NCBI GenBank assembly: GCA_963675135.1
Contig: OY776124.1
Location: forward strand, 22,442,066-22,506,065
DNA from: Galeopsis tetrahit
Taxonomy: Eukaryota > Streptophyta > Magnoliopsida > Lamiales > Lamiaceae
Length of the DNA stretch: 64,000 nt
Direction: 5' to 3'
Positions within the stretch are counted from its first letter, which is position 1, and every line of letters begins with the position of its first letter. Made by a program: the position numbers and the translations under genes. The notes under the pieces were generated by a model that worked only from the letters and a program-made list of their open reading frames with translations, was not told where the DNA came from and did not search any database. Shown piece by piece: positions 43,901 through 56,809 of the stretch.

Positions 43901-46900
43901 TTCACAAGTTGTAAAAGAGTTAACCATTCATTACCAATTCACATTCGTTCTAGGGTTGTTGTTTTCTATAACTTGTTTATAGTGCCATTTAACCTCGAAA
44001 ATACCAAAATGAAGTTTTTTGTAGGATTGCTTGGTGACCAAGCAAACTTTATGTTTTTTTCATTTTGCGGAAAATCACATTCGTTAGTGCTAAAAAACTC
44101 TATAGTTCATCCCACTATAATGTGGAAGTGCACTTTCTCCAAAAGTTTCACTAATTGCAAAAGAGTTAACCATTACCAATTCACATTCGTTCTACGATTG
44201 TTTTTTCTATGACTCGTTTACAGTGCCATTTAACCTCAAAAATACCAAAATGAAGTGTTTTGTAGGACTGCTTGGTGACCAAGCAAACTTTATGTTTTCT
44301 TTATTTTTCGAAAAATCACATTCGTTAGTGCTAAAAAAAACTCTATAGTATATCCCACTATAATGTGGAAGTGCACTTTCTCCGATTCACTCATTCTCTC
44401 TTTTTCAAAAGTTTCACTAATTGCAAAAGAGTTAACCATTACCAATTCACATTCGTTCTAAGGTTGTTGTTTTCTATAACTCGTTTATAGTGCCATTTAA
44501 CCTCGAAAATACCAAAATGAAGTGTTTTGTAGGATTGCTTGGTGACCAAGCAAACTTTATGTTTTCTTTATTTTGCGGAAAAACACATACGTTAATGCTC
44601 AAAAACTCTATAGTTTATCCCACTATAATGTTGAAGTGCACTTTCATCGATTCATTCATTCTCTCTTTTTGAAAAGTTTCACGAGTTGCAAAAGAGTTGA
44701 CCATTCATTACCAATTCACATTCGTTCTAGTGTTGTTATTTTTTATAACAAGTTTATAGTGCCATTTAACCTTGAAACTACCAAAATGAAGTATTTTCTA
44801 GGATTGCTTAGTGACCAAGCAAACTTATGTTTTCTTTATTTTGCGGAAAATCACATTCGTTAATGATCAAAAACTCTATTGTTTATCCCACTATAATGTG
44901 GAAGTGCACTTTCATCTATTCACTCATTCTCTGTTTTTGAAAAGATTCACGAGTTGCAGAAGAGTTAACCATTCATTACCAATTCACATTCGTTCTAGGG
45001 TTGTTGTTTTCTATAACTCGTTTATAGTGCCATTTTACCTCTAAAATACCAAAATGAAGTGTTTTTTAGGATTTCTTGGTGACCAAGCAAACTTTATGTT
45101 TTCTTTATTTTGTGGAAAATCACATTCGTTAGTGCTAAAAAACTCTATAGTTTATCCCACTATAATGTGGAAGTGCACTTTTTCCGATTCACTCATTCTC
45201 TCTTTTTGAAAAGTTTCACTAATTGCAAAAGAGTTAACCATTACCAATTCACATTCGTTCTAAGGTTGTTGTTTTCTATAACTCGTTTATAGTGTCATTT
45301 AACCTCGAAAATACCAAAATGAATTCTATTGTAGGATTACTTGGTGACCAAGCAAACTTTATGTTTTCTTTATTTTGCAGAAAATCACATACATTAGTGC
45401 TCAAAAAATCTATAGTTTATCCGACTATAATGTTGAAGTGAACTTTCATCGATTCACTAATTCTCCCTTTTTGAAAAGTTTCACGAGTTGCAAAAGAGTT
45501 GACCATTCATTACTAATTCACATTCTTTCTAGGGAGGTTGTTTTTTATAACATATTTATAGAGCCATTTCACCTCGAAAAGACCAAAATGAAGTATTTTC
45601 TAGGATTGTTAGTGACCAAGCAAACTTTATGTTTTCTTTATTTTGCGGAAAATCACATTCGTTAGTGTTCGAAAACTCTATAGTTTATCCCACTATAACG
45701 TGGAAGTGCATTTTATTGATTCACTCATTCTCTGTTTTTGAAAAGATTCACGAGTTGCAAAAGAGTTAACCATTCATTACCAATTCACATTCGTTCTAGG
45801 GGTTGTTGTTTTCTATAACTCGTTTATAGTGCCATTTTACCTCTAAAATACCAAAATGAAGTGTTTTTTAGGATTGCTTGGTGACGAAACAAACTTTATG
45901 TTTTCTTTATGTTGCGGAAAATCACATACATTAGTGCTCAAAAACTCTATAGATTATCCCACTATAATGTGGAAGTGCACTTTCTCCGATTCACTCATTC
46001 TCTCTTTTTGAAAAGTTTCACTAATTGCAAAAGAGTTAACCATTACCAATTCACATTCGTTCTAAGGTTGTTGTTTTCTATAACTCGTTTATAGTGCCAT
46101 TTAACCTCGAAAATACCAAAATGAAGTGTTTTGTTGGATTGCTTGGTGACCAAGCAAACTTTATGTTTTCTTTATTTTGCGGAAAATCACATACATTAGT
46201 GCTCAAAAACTCTATAGTTTATCCCACTATAATGTTGAAGTGCACTTTCATCGATTCACTCATTCTCTCTTTTTGAAAAGTTTCACGAGTTGCAAAAGAG
46301 TTGACCATTCATTACCAATTCACATTCGTTCTAGGGTTGTTGTTTTTTATAACACGTTTATAGTGCCATTTAACATTGAAACTACCAAAATGCAGTATTT
46401 TATAGGATTGCTTAGTGACCAAGCAAACTTTATGTTTTCTTTATTTTGCGGAAAATCACATTCGTTAGTGCTCAAAAACTCTATAGTTTATCCCACTATA
46501 ATGTGGAAGTGCACTTTCATCTATTCACTCATTCTCTGCTTTTGAAAAGATTCACGAGTTGCAAAAGAGTTAACCATTCATTACCAATTCACATTCGTTC
46601 TAGGGTTGTTGTTTTCTATAACTCGTTTATAGTGCCATTTTACCTCTAAAATACCAAAATGAAGTGTTTTTTAGGATTGCTTGGTGACCAAGCAAACTTT
46701 ATGTTTTCTTTATTTTGTGGAAAATCACATTCGTTAGTGCTAAAAAACTCTATAGTTTATCCCACTATAATGTGGAAGTGCACTTTCCCCGATTCACTCA
46801 TTCTCTCTTTTTGAAAAGTTTCACTAATTGCAAAAGAGTTAACCATTACCAATTCACATTCATTCTAAGGTTGTTGTTTTCTATAACTCGTTTATAGTGC

Positions 46901-49900
46901 CATTTAACCTCGAAAATACCAAAATGAAGTGTTTTGTAGGATTGTTTGGTGACCAAGCAAACTTTATGTTTTCTTTATTTTGCGGAAAATCACATACATT
47001 AGTGCTCAAAAAATCTATAGTTTATCCCACTATAATGTAGAAGTGAACTTTCATCGATTCACTAATTCTCCCTTTTTGAAAAGTTTCACGAGTTGCAAAA
47101 GAGTTGACCATTCATTAATAATTCACATTCGTTCTAGGGTGGTTGTTTTTTATAACAAGTTTATAGAGCCATTTAACCTAGAAAAGACCAAAATGAAGTA
47201 TTTTCTAGGATTGCTTAGTGACAAACAAACTTTATGTTTTCTATATTTTGCGGAAAATCACATTTGTTAGTGTTCGAAAACTCTATAGTTTATCCCACTA
47301 TAATGTGGAAGTGCATTTTATTGATTCACTCATTCTCTGTTTTTGAAAGGATTCACGAGTTGCAAAAGAGTTAACCATTCATTACCAATTCACATTCGTT
47401 CTAGGGTTGTTGTTTTCTATAACTCGTTTATAGTGCAATTTTACCTCTAAAATACCAAAATGAAGTGTTTTTTAGGATTGCTTGGTGACCAAGCAAACTT
47501 TATGTTTTCTTTATGTTGCGGAAAATCACATTCGTTAGTGCTAAAAAATTCTATAGTTTATCCCACTATAATGTGGAAGTGCACTTTCTCCGATTCACTC
47601 ATTCTCTCTTTTTGAAAAGTTTCACTAATTGCAAAAGAGTTAACCATTACCAATTCACATTCGTTCTAAGGTTGTTGTTTTCTATAACTCGTTTATAGTG
47701 CCATTTAACCTCGAAAATACCAAAATGAAGTGTTTTGTAGGATTGCTTGGTGACCAAACAAACATTATGTTTTCTTTATTTTGCGGAAAATCACATACAT
47801 TAGTGCTAAAAAAATCTATAGTTTATCCCACTATAATGTTGAAGTGAACTTTCATCGATTCACTAATTCTCCCTTTTTGAAAAGTTTCACGAGTTGCAAA
47901 AGAGTTGACCATTCATTACTAATTCACATTCGTTCTAGGGTGGTTGTTTTTTATAACATGTTTATAGAGCCATTTAACCTCGAAAAGACCAAAATGAAGT
48001 ATTTTCTAGGATTGTTAGTGACCAAGCAAACTTTATGTTTTCTTTATTTTGCGGAAAATTACATTCGTTAGTGTTCGAAAACGCTATAGTTTATCCCACT
48101 ATAATGTGGAAGTGCATTTTATTGATTCACTCATTCTCTGTTTTTGAAAAGATTCACGAGTTGCAAAAGAGTTAACCATTCATTACCAATTCACATTCGT
48201 TCTAGGGGTTGTTGTTTTCTATAACTCGTTTATAGTGCCATTTTACCTCTAAAATACCAAAATGAAGTGTTTTTTAGGATTGCTTGGTGACCAAGCAAAC
48301 TTTATGTTTTCTTTATGTTGCGGAAAATCACATACATTAGTGCTCAAAAACTCTATAGTTTATCCCACTATAATGTGGAAGTGCACTTTCTCCGATTCAC
48401 TCATTCTCTCTTTTTGAAAAGTTTCACTAATTACAAAAGAGTTAAACCATTACCAATTCACATTCGTTCTTAGGTTGTTGTTTTCTATAACTCGTTTATA
48501 GTGCCATTTAACCTCGAAAATACCAAAATGAAGTGTTTTGTAGGATTGCTTGGTGACAAAGCAAACTTTATGTTTTCTTTATTTTGCAGAAAATCACATA
48601 CATTAGTGCTCAAAAACTCTATAGTTTATCCCACTATAATGTTGAAGTGCACTTTCATCGATTCACTCATTCTCTCTTTTTAAAAAGTTTCACGAGTTGC
48701 AAAAGAGTTGACCATTCATTACCAATTCACATTCGTTCTAGGGTTGTTGTTTTTATAACACGTTTATAGTGCCATTTAACCTTGAAACTACCAAAATGAA
48801 GTATTTTCTAGGATTGCTTAGTGACCAAGCAAACTTTATGTATTCTTTATTTTGCGGAAAATCACATTCGTTAGTGCTCAAAAACTCTATAGTTTATCCC
48901 ACTATAATGTGGAAGTGCACTTTCATCTATTCACTCATTCTCTGCTTTTGAAAAGATTCACGAGTTGCAAAAGAGTTAACCATTCATTACCAATTCACAT
49001 TCGTTCTAGGGTTGTTGTTTTATATAACTCGTTTATAGTGCCATTTTACCTCTAAAATACCAAAATGAAGTGTTTTTTAGGATTGTTTGGTGACCAAGCA
49101 AACTTTATGTTTCTTTTATTTTGTGGAAAATCACATTCGTTAGTGCTAAAAAACTCTATAGTTTATCCCACTATAATGTTGAAGTGCACTTTCATCGATT
49201 CACTCATTCTCTCTTTTTGAAAAGTTTCTCGAGTTACAAAAGAGTTTACCATTCATTACCAATTCACATTCGTTCTAGGGTTGTTGTTTTTTATAACACG
49301 TTTATAGTGCCATTTAATCTTGAAACTACCAAAATGAAGTATTTTCTAGGATTGCTTAGTGACCAAGCAAACTTTATGTTTTCTTTATTTTACGGAAAAT
49401 CACATTCGTTAGTGCTCAAAAACTCTATAGTTTATCCCACTATAATGTGGAAGTGCACTTTCATCTATTCACTCATTCTCTATTTTTGAAAAGATTCACA
49501 AGTTGTAAAAGAGTTAACCATTCATTACCAATTCACATTCGTTCTAGGGTTGTTGTTTTCTATAACTTGTTTATAGTGCCATTTAACCTCGAAAATACCA
49601 AAATGAAGTTTTTTGTAGGATTGCTTGGTGACCAAGCAAACTTTATGTTTTTTTTATTTTGCGGAAAATCACATTCGTTAGTGCTAAAAAACTCTATAGT
49701 TTATCCCACTATAATGTGGAAGTGCACTTTCTCCAAAAGTTTCACTAATTGCAAAAGAGTTAACCATTACCAATTCACATTCGTTCTACGATTGTTTTTT
49801 CTATGACTCGTTTACAGTGCCATTTAACCTCAAAAATACCAATATGAAGTGTTTTGTAGGACTGCTTGGTGACCAAGCAAACTTTATGTTTTCTTTGTTT

Positions 49901-52900
49901 TTTGAAAAATCACATTCGTTAGTGCTAAAAAAAACTCTATAGTATATCCCACTATAATGTGGAAGTGCACTTTCTCCGATTCACTCATTCTCTCTTTTTC
50001 AAAAGTTTCACTAATTGCAAAAGAGTTAACCATTACCAATTCACATTCGTTCTAAGGTTGTTGTTTTCTATAACTCGTTTATAGTGCCATTTAACCTCGA
50101 AAATACCAAAATGAAGTGTTTTGTAGGATTGCTTGGTGACCAAGCAAACTTTATGTTTTCTTTATTTTGCGGAAAAACACATACGTTAATGCTCAAAAAC
50201 TCTATAGTTTATCCCACTATAATGTTGAAGTGCACTTTCATTGATTCATTCATTCTCTCTTTTTGAAAAGTTTCACGAGTTGCAAAAGAGTTGACCATTC
50301 ATTACCAATTCACATTCGTTCTAGTGTTGTTATTTTTTATAACACGTTTATAATGCCATTTAACCTTGAAACTACCAAAATGAAGTATTTTCTAGGATTG
50401 CTTAGTGACCTAGCAAACTTATGTTTTCTTTATTTTGCGGAAAATCACATTCGTTAATGATCAAAAACTCTATTGTTTATCCCACTATAATGTGGAAGTG
50501 CACTTTCATCTATTCACTCATTCTCTGTTTTTGAAAAGATTCACGAGTTGCAGAAGAGTTAACCATTCATTACCAATTCACATTCGTTCTAGGGTTGTTG
50601 TTTTCTATAACTCGTTTATAGTGCCATTTTACCTCTAAAATACCAAAATGAAGTGTTTTTTAGGATTTCTTGGTGACCAAGCAAACTTTATGTTTTCTTT
50701 ATTTTGTGGAAAATCACATTCGTTAGTGCTAAAAAACTCTATAGTTTATCCCACTATAATGTGGAAGTGCACTTTTTCCGATTCACTCATTCTCTCTTTT
50801 TGAAAAGTTTCACTAATTGCAAAAGAGTTAACCATTACCAATTCACATTCGTTCTAAGGTTGTTGTTTTCTATAACTCGTTTATAGTGTCATTTAACCTC
50901 GAAAATACCAAAATGAAGTCTATTGTAGGATTACTTGGTGACCAAGCAAACTTTATGTTTTCTTTATTTTGCGGAAAATCACATACATTAGTGCTCAAAA
51001 AATCTATAGTTTATCCGACTATAATGTTGAAGTGAACTTTCATCGATTCACTAATTCTCCCTTTTTGAAAAGTTTCACGAGTTGCAAAAGAGTTGACCAT
51101 TCATTACTAATTCACATTCTTTCTAGAGTGGTTGTTTTTTATAACATATTTATATAGCCATTTAACCTCGAAAAGACCAAAATGAAGTATTTTCTAGGAT
51201 TGTTAGTGACCAAGCAAACTTTATGTTTTCTTTATTTTGCGGAAAATCACATTCGTTAGTGTTCGAAAACTCTATAGTTTATCCCACTATAACGTGGAAG
51301 TGCATTTTATTGATTCACTCATTCTCTGTTTTTGAAAAGATTCACGAGTTGCAAAAGAGTTAACCATTCATTACCAATTCACATTCGTTCTAGGGGTTGT
51401 TGTTTTCTATAACTCGTTTATAGTGCCATTTTACCTCTAAAATACCAAAATGAAGTGTTTTTTAGGATTGCTTGGTGACCAAACAAACTTTATGTTTTCT
51501 TTATGTTGCGGAAAATCACATACATTAGTGCTCAAAAACTCTATAGATTATCCCACTATAATGTGGAAGTGCACTTTCTCCGATTCACTCATTCTCTCTT
51601 TTTGAAAAGTTTCACTAATTGCAAAAGAGTTAACCATTACCAATTCACATTCGTTCTAAGGTTGTTGTTTTCTATAACTCGTTTATAGTGCCATTTAACC
51701 TCGAAAATACCAAAATGAAGTGTTTTGTTGGATTGCTTGGTGACCAAGCAAACTTTATGTTTTCTTTATTTTGCGGAAAATCACATACATTAGTGCTCAA
51801 AAACTCTATAGTTTATCCCACTATAATGTTGAAGTGCACTTTCATCGATTCACTCATTCTCTCTTTTTGAAAAGTTTCACGAGTTGCAAAAGAGTTGACC
51901 ATTCATTACCAATTCACATTCGTTCTAGGGTTGTTGTTTTTTATAACACGTTTATAGTGCCATTTTACCTCTAAAATACCAAAATGAAGTGTTTTTTAGG
52001 ATTACTTGGTGACCAAGCAAAATTTATCTTTTCTTTATTTTGTGGAAAATCACATTCGTTAGTGCTCAAAAACTCTATAGTTTATCCCACTTTAATTTGG
52101 AAGTGCACTTTCATCTATTCACTCATTCTCTACTTTTGAAAAGATTCACGAGTTGCAAAAGAGTTAACCCTTCATTACCAATTCCCATTCGTTCTAGGGT
52201 TGTTGTTTTCTATAACTCGTTTATAGTGCCTTTTTACCTCTAAAATACCAAAATGAAGTGTTTTTTAGGATTGCTTGGTGACCAAGCAAAGTTTATGTTT
52301 TCTTTATGTTGCGGAAAATCACATACATTAGTGCTCAAAAAATCTATAGTTTATCCCACTATAATGTAGAAGTGAACTTTCATCGATTCACTAATTCTCC
52401 CTTTTTGAAAAGTTTCACGAGTTGCAAAAGAGTTGACCATTCATTAATAATTCACATTCGTTCTAGGGTGGTTGTTTTTTATAACATGTTTATAGAGCCA
52501 TTTAACCTCGAAAAGACCAAAATGAAGTATTTTCTAGGATTGCTTAGTGACCAAACAAACTTTATGTTTTCTTTATTTTGCGGAAAATCACATTCGTTAG
52601 TGTTCGAAAACTCTATAGTTTATCCCACTATAATGTGGAAGTGCATTTTATTGATTCACTCATTCTCTGTTTTTGAAAAGATTCACGAGTTGCAAAAGAG
52701 TTAACCATTCATTACCAATTCACATTCGTTCTAGGGTTGTTGTTTTCTATAACTCGTTTATAGTGCCATTTTACCTCTAAAATACCAAAATGAAGTATTT
52801 TTTAGGATTGCTTGGTGACCAAGCAAACTTTATGTTTTCTTTATGTTGCGGAAAATCACATTCGTTAGTGCTAAAAAACTCTATAGTTTATCCCACTATA

Positions 52901-54911
52901 ATGTGGAAGTGCACTTTCTCCGATTCACTCATTTTCTCTTTTTTGAAAAGTTTCACTAATTGCAAAAGAGTTAACCATTACCAATTCACATTCGTTCTAA
53001 GGTTGTTGTTTTCTATAATTCGTTTATAGTGCCATTTAACCTCGAAAATACCAAAATGAAGTGCTTTGTAGGATTGCTTGGTGACCAAGCAAACTTTATA
53101 TTTTCTTTATTTTGCGGAAAATCACATACATTAGTGCTCAAAAACTCTATAGTTTATCCCACTATAATGTTGAAGTGCACTTTCATCGATTCACTCATTC
53201 TCTCTTTTTGAAAAGTTTCACGAGTTGCAAAAGAGTTGACCATTCATTACCAATTCACATTCGTTCTATGGTTGTTGTTTTTTATAACACGTTTATAGTG
53301 CCATTTTACCTCTAAAATACCAAAATGAAGTGTTTTTTAGGATTACTTGGTGACCAAGCAAAATTTATGTTTTCTTTATTTTGTGGAAAATCACATTCGT
53401 TAGTGCTCAAAAACTCTATAGTTTATCCCACTTTAATGTGGAAGTGCACTTTCATCTATTCACTCATTCTCTACTTTTGAAAAGATTCACGAGTTGCAAA
53501 AGAGTTAACCCTTCATTACCAATTCCCATTCGTTCTAGGGTTGTTGTTTTCTATAACTCGTTTATAGTGCCTTTTTACCTCTAAAATACCAAAATGAAGT
53601 GTTTTTTAGGATTGCTTGGTGACCAAGCAAAGTTTATGTTTTCTTTATGTTGCGGAAAATCACATACATTAGTGCTCAAAAAATCTATAGTTTATCCCAC
53701 TATAATGTAGAAGTGAACTTTCATCGATTCACTAATTCTCCCTTTTTGAAAAGTTTCACGAGTTGCAAAAGAGTTGACCATTCATTAATAATTCACATTC
53801 GTTCTAGGGTGGTTGTTTTTTATAACATGTTTATAGAGCCATTTAACCTCGAAAAGACCAAAATGAAGTATTTTCTAGGATTGCTTAGTGACCAAACAAA
53901 CTTTATGTTTTCTTTATTTTGCGGAAAATCACATTCGTTAGTGTTCGAAAACTCTATAGTTTATCCCACTATAATGTGGAAGTGCATTTTATTGATTCAC
54001 TCATTCTCTGTTTTTGAAAAGATTCACGAGTTGCAAAAGAGTTAACCATTCATTACCAATTCACATTCGTTCTAGGGTTGTTGTTTTCTATAACTCGTTT
54101 ATAGTGCCATTTTACCTCTAAAATACCAAAATGAAGTATTTTTTATGATTGCTTGGTGACCAAGCAAACTTTATGTTTTCTTTATGTTGCGGAAAATCAC
54201 ATTCGTTAGTGCTAAAAAACTCTATAGTTTATCCCACTATAATGTGGAAGTGCACTTTCTCCGATTCACTCATTTTCTCTTTTTTGAAAAGTTTCACTAA
54301 TTGCAAAAGAGTTAACCATTACCAATTCACATTCGTTCTAAGGTTGTTGTTTTCTATAATTCGTTTATAGTGCCATTTAACCTCGAAAATACCAAAATGA
54401 AGTGCTTTGTAGGATTGCTTGGTGACCAAGCAAACTTTATATTTTCTTTATTTTGCGGAAAATCACATACATTAGTGCTCAAACACTCTATAGTTTATCC
54501 CACTATAATGTTGAAGTGCACTTTCATCGATTCACTCATTCTCTCTTTTTGAAAAGTTTCACGAGTTGCAAAAGAGTTGACCATTCATTACCAATTCACA
54601 TTCGTTCTAGGGTTGTTGTTTTTTATAACACGTTTATAGTGCCATTTAACCTTAAAACTACCAAAATGAAGTATTTTCTAGGATTGCTTAGTGACCAAGC
54701 AAACTTTATGTTTTCTTTATTTTGCGGAAAATCACATTCGTTAGTGCTCAAAAACTCTATTGTTTATCCCACTATAATGTGGAAGTGCACTTTAATCTAT
54801 TCACTCATTCTCTGTTTTTGAAAAGATTCACGAGTTGCAAAAGAGTTAACCCTTCATTACCAATTCCCATTCGTTCTAGGGTTGTTGTTTTCTATAACTC
54901 GTTCATAGTGC

Positions 54912-54916
54912 CTTTT
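54912..54916. repeat. Probable target site of Sirevirus B (CTTTT)
   Basis: These are the five satellite bases before the LTR start TGTTGGG. The second copy should lie beyond the window, so the duplication is predicted, not seen. Confidence 0.4.
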
Positions 54917-55059
54917 TGTTGGGATATGAATCCTGTGAACAATGTTCTAATTGATGAAAGTATGTTTTGGTGGCCAAAAGCAACTTAAAGTTAGTGATAT
55001 ATGTGGTTCTAAGTCATCTTAACTAAGTCATCTGAATATAAGCTTACTAATCTGATGAG

Positions 55060-55420
55060 AAACTTGAATTAAGATTACTGATCTTAATGCTAACTGAAGT
55101 AAGTTTACTGATCTTATTTAGTAATATTAAGAATAAAATTACTGATCTTAACTGAGTCATGTGAAATAAGATTACTGATCTTAGTGTGGAAACTGAGAAT
55201 ATTTTTAGTGATCTTATATGAGATATTTGAAAATCTGAGTTACTGATCTGATGTACTTACTGATCTGATATGCTTACTGATCTGATAGGTAAGTTACTGA
55301 TCTTATATGTTTACTGATCTTAATATTTACTGATCTTATATGGAAGTTATTGAACTTACATGAGTTACTGATCTTATGAGTTACTGATCTTATTGGTTTA
55401 CTGATCTGATATATGAACTG
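55060..55420 (+). repeat. Cluster of TTACTGATCT(T/G)A words in the Sirevirus B LTR
   Basis: About 14 copies in 360 bp with irregular spacing of 15-40 bp, so not a simple tandem repeat. They lie upstream of the TATA box in the U3 region. Confidence 0.8.
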
Positions 55421-55980
55421 ATAGGAACTAAGCTGATGTTTTGTATTGTATAGACAGCTTATAGTATAGGACTTAGAAATACTCATCTGTATATAGTTCA
55501 GTTGATGTATAGATAGGTGTTATATATGTAAAGTTGTGTTTTGTTGTATTCAGCATTGTAAAGCTCAGAACAGTAAAATCAGAACACTAGATTAGAAATA
55601 GATTAGATGAAGATCAGAAGACTATGAAGACTCAGAGGACTACTTCAGATTAAGAAGACTTCAAAGAAGAATTGAAGATAAGCTCAGAAGAATTCTGGAG
55701 AAGTACAGAACAATTTTAAGTTACTGTGCTGATTAAATCAGAAGAGTAAAAATCAGCAGAGTAAAATCCAAAGAGTAAGAATCAGAGCAGTAAGTTACTG
55801 TGCTGATTTGGTGAAATTGAAGAATAAGTTTGGAAAGCTTATTTAAAGTGTAACTGAAGATTTATTGAAGAGATGCTGACTTAAAAAGAAGTTACAAAGT
55901 CGGTTACAAGAAGAAGTTACAAAAACAGTTTAGAGTTAGTTGAAAGTTAGTTCACAAACTGCTAACTGTCATACTAAGTT

Positions 55981-55992
55981 CTATAAATACTG
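55981..55992 (+). promoter_or_regulatory. LTR promoter TATA box of Sirevirus B
   Basis: CTATAAATACTG, nearly the same box as in Sirevirus A and C. Transcription would start near 56012. Confidence 0.6.
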
Positions 55993-56577
55993 TATGATCT
56001 CCTACTGCTGAAGACAACTGAAGCAATTACTGATCTTAGAGAATTCAAGAGCAAGTCTACAAGCAAGAACTTACAGAGTTGAAGGAGATTGAAGAAGAAG
56101 AAGCCACTGAATTGAAGAGAAGAATCAAAGGCTATTCAAAGAGAAGTTTTACTTTTCAAAAGTTTAAGTTTGTATTTTGTAAAACAAGTGTGCTAGTTAC
56201 TAGTAGAATTACTAGTAGATCGAAGATATACCTGGAGGTATAATCGATAAGATCAAAGTCTTAATCTTGGGACTTTAAGCCACAAGAAGCTCAAGAAGAG
56301 TAATAAAACTTCACAACTGGAGTTGTGAGAGTGGATGTAGACATTTGTCGAACCACTATAAAATTCTGTGTTCTTTACTTTACTGTTTGATATTTGTTTA
56401 AATTGTTTAATCAAGAACATTAAGAATTAACAAAGATAAAGATCTAGATAAAAGTTGAGTATAAACTAGTAAGGCCCATATTATTCTGAAAGTACTGATC
56501 TGAGCTGAGTAAGCACAGTACAGTACATAAGAAGACTAAATTCCGCATTGCATATTCTGATATTTTGAAAGATTTTT

Positions 56578-56610
56578 GAAAGTCTATTCACCCCTCCCCT
56601 CTAGACTTTC
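56578..56610 (+). other. Stem with C-rich loop next to the PBS in Sirevirus B
   Basis: GAAAGTCTA and TAGACTTTC pair perfectly over 9 bp around the 15-base loop TTCACCCCTCCCCTC, 41 bp before the PBS. The stem of Sirevirus A in the same position has unrelated sequence. Confidence 0.7.
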
Positions 56611-56650
56611 TTAGCTTACTCAATCTTAACTCAACTTTGGGACCAACAAG

Positions 56651-56662
56651 TGGTATCAGAGC
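56651..56662 (+). other. Primer binding site of Sirevirus B
   Basis: TGGTATCAGAGC, complementary to initiator methionyl tRNA, two bases after the LTR. Confidence 0.92.
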
Positions 56663-56809
56663 AGTAGTTCATTGGACTGCTGTTTCTTGATAACCTTACA
56701 GATCTTGAGGGATATTTTACTGATCTTACTGTTATTTCTTGATACTTGTTACTATCTGAATACCTGAAATCTATCTGCTATACTACTGATCCTATTTGTT
56801 TAATCAAAC

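Larger units (their letters stand above)
37968..54916. repeat. Tandem satellite array, main block (~63 monomers, higher-order structure)
   Basis: About 17 kb of the ~268-bp monomer without interruption. Monomer subtypes recur in fixed order, giving three higher-order periods. A six-monomer unit of 1604 bp is clear at 39697-41300 and 41301-42906. A ~21-monomer unit of 5594 bp links about 42.2-46.3 kb with 47.8-51.9 kb. A five-monomer unit of 1341 bp links 51688, 53029 and 54370. Private variants are shared between the copies, for example TTACAAAAGAGTTAAACC at 42837 and 48431. Open frames up to 138 codons arise only from the repeat. The array ends where Sirevirus B inserts. Confidence 0.97.
54917..56648 (+). 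repeat. 5' LTR of Sirevirus B
   Basis: 1732 bp, from TGTTGGG to CCAACA, the same terminal hexamers as Sirevirus A. Between 55060 and 55420 it holds around 14 copies of TTACTGATCT(T/G)A. It has a TATA box at 55981-55992 and a C-rich-loop stem at 56578-56610. The end is fixed by the PBS two bases later; only one LTR is in the window. Confidence 0.85.

Noticed and set aside
64..54988. Dozens of 60-138-codon open frames in the satellite blocks (MPFNLENTKMK... and MRKITFVSAQK... types)
   Set aside because: They recur with the ~268-bp monomer in two overlapping frames, vary at random positions and break with each indel. They are repeat artefacts.
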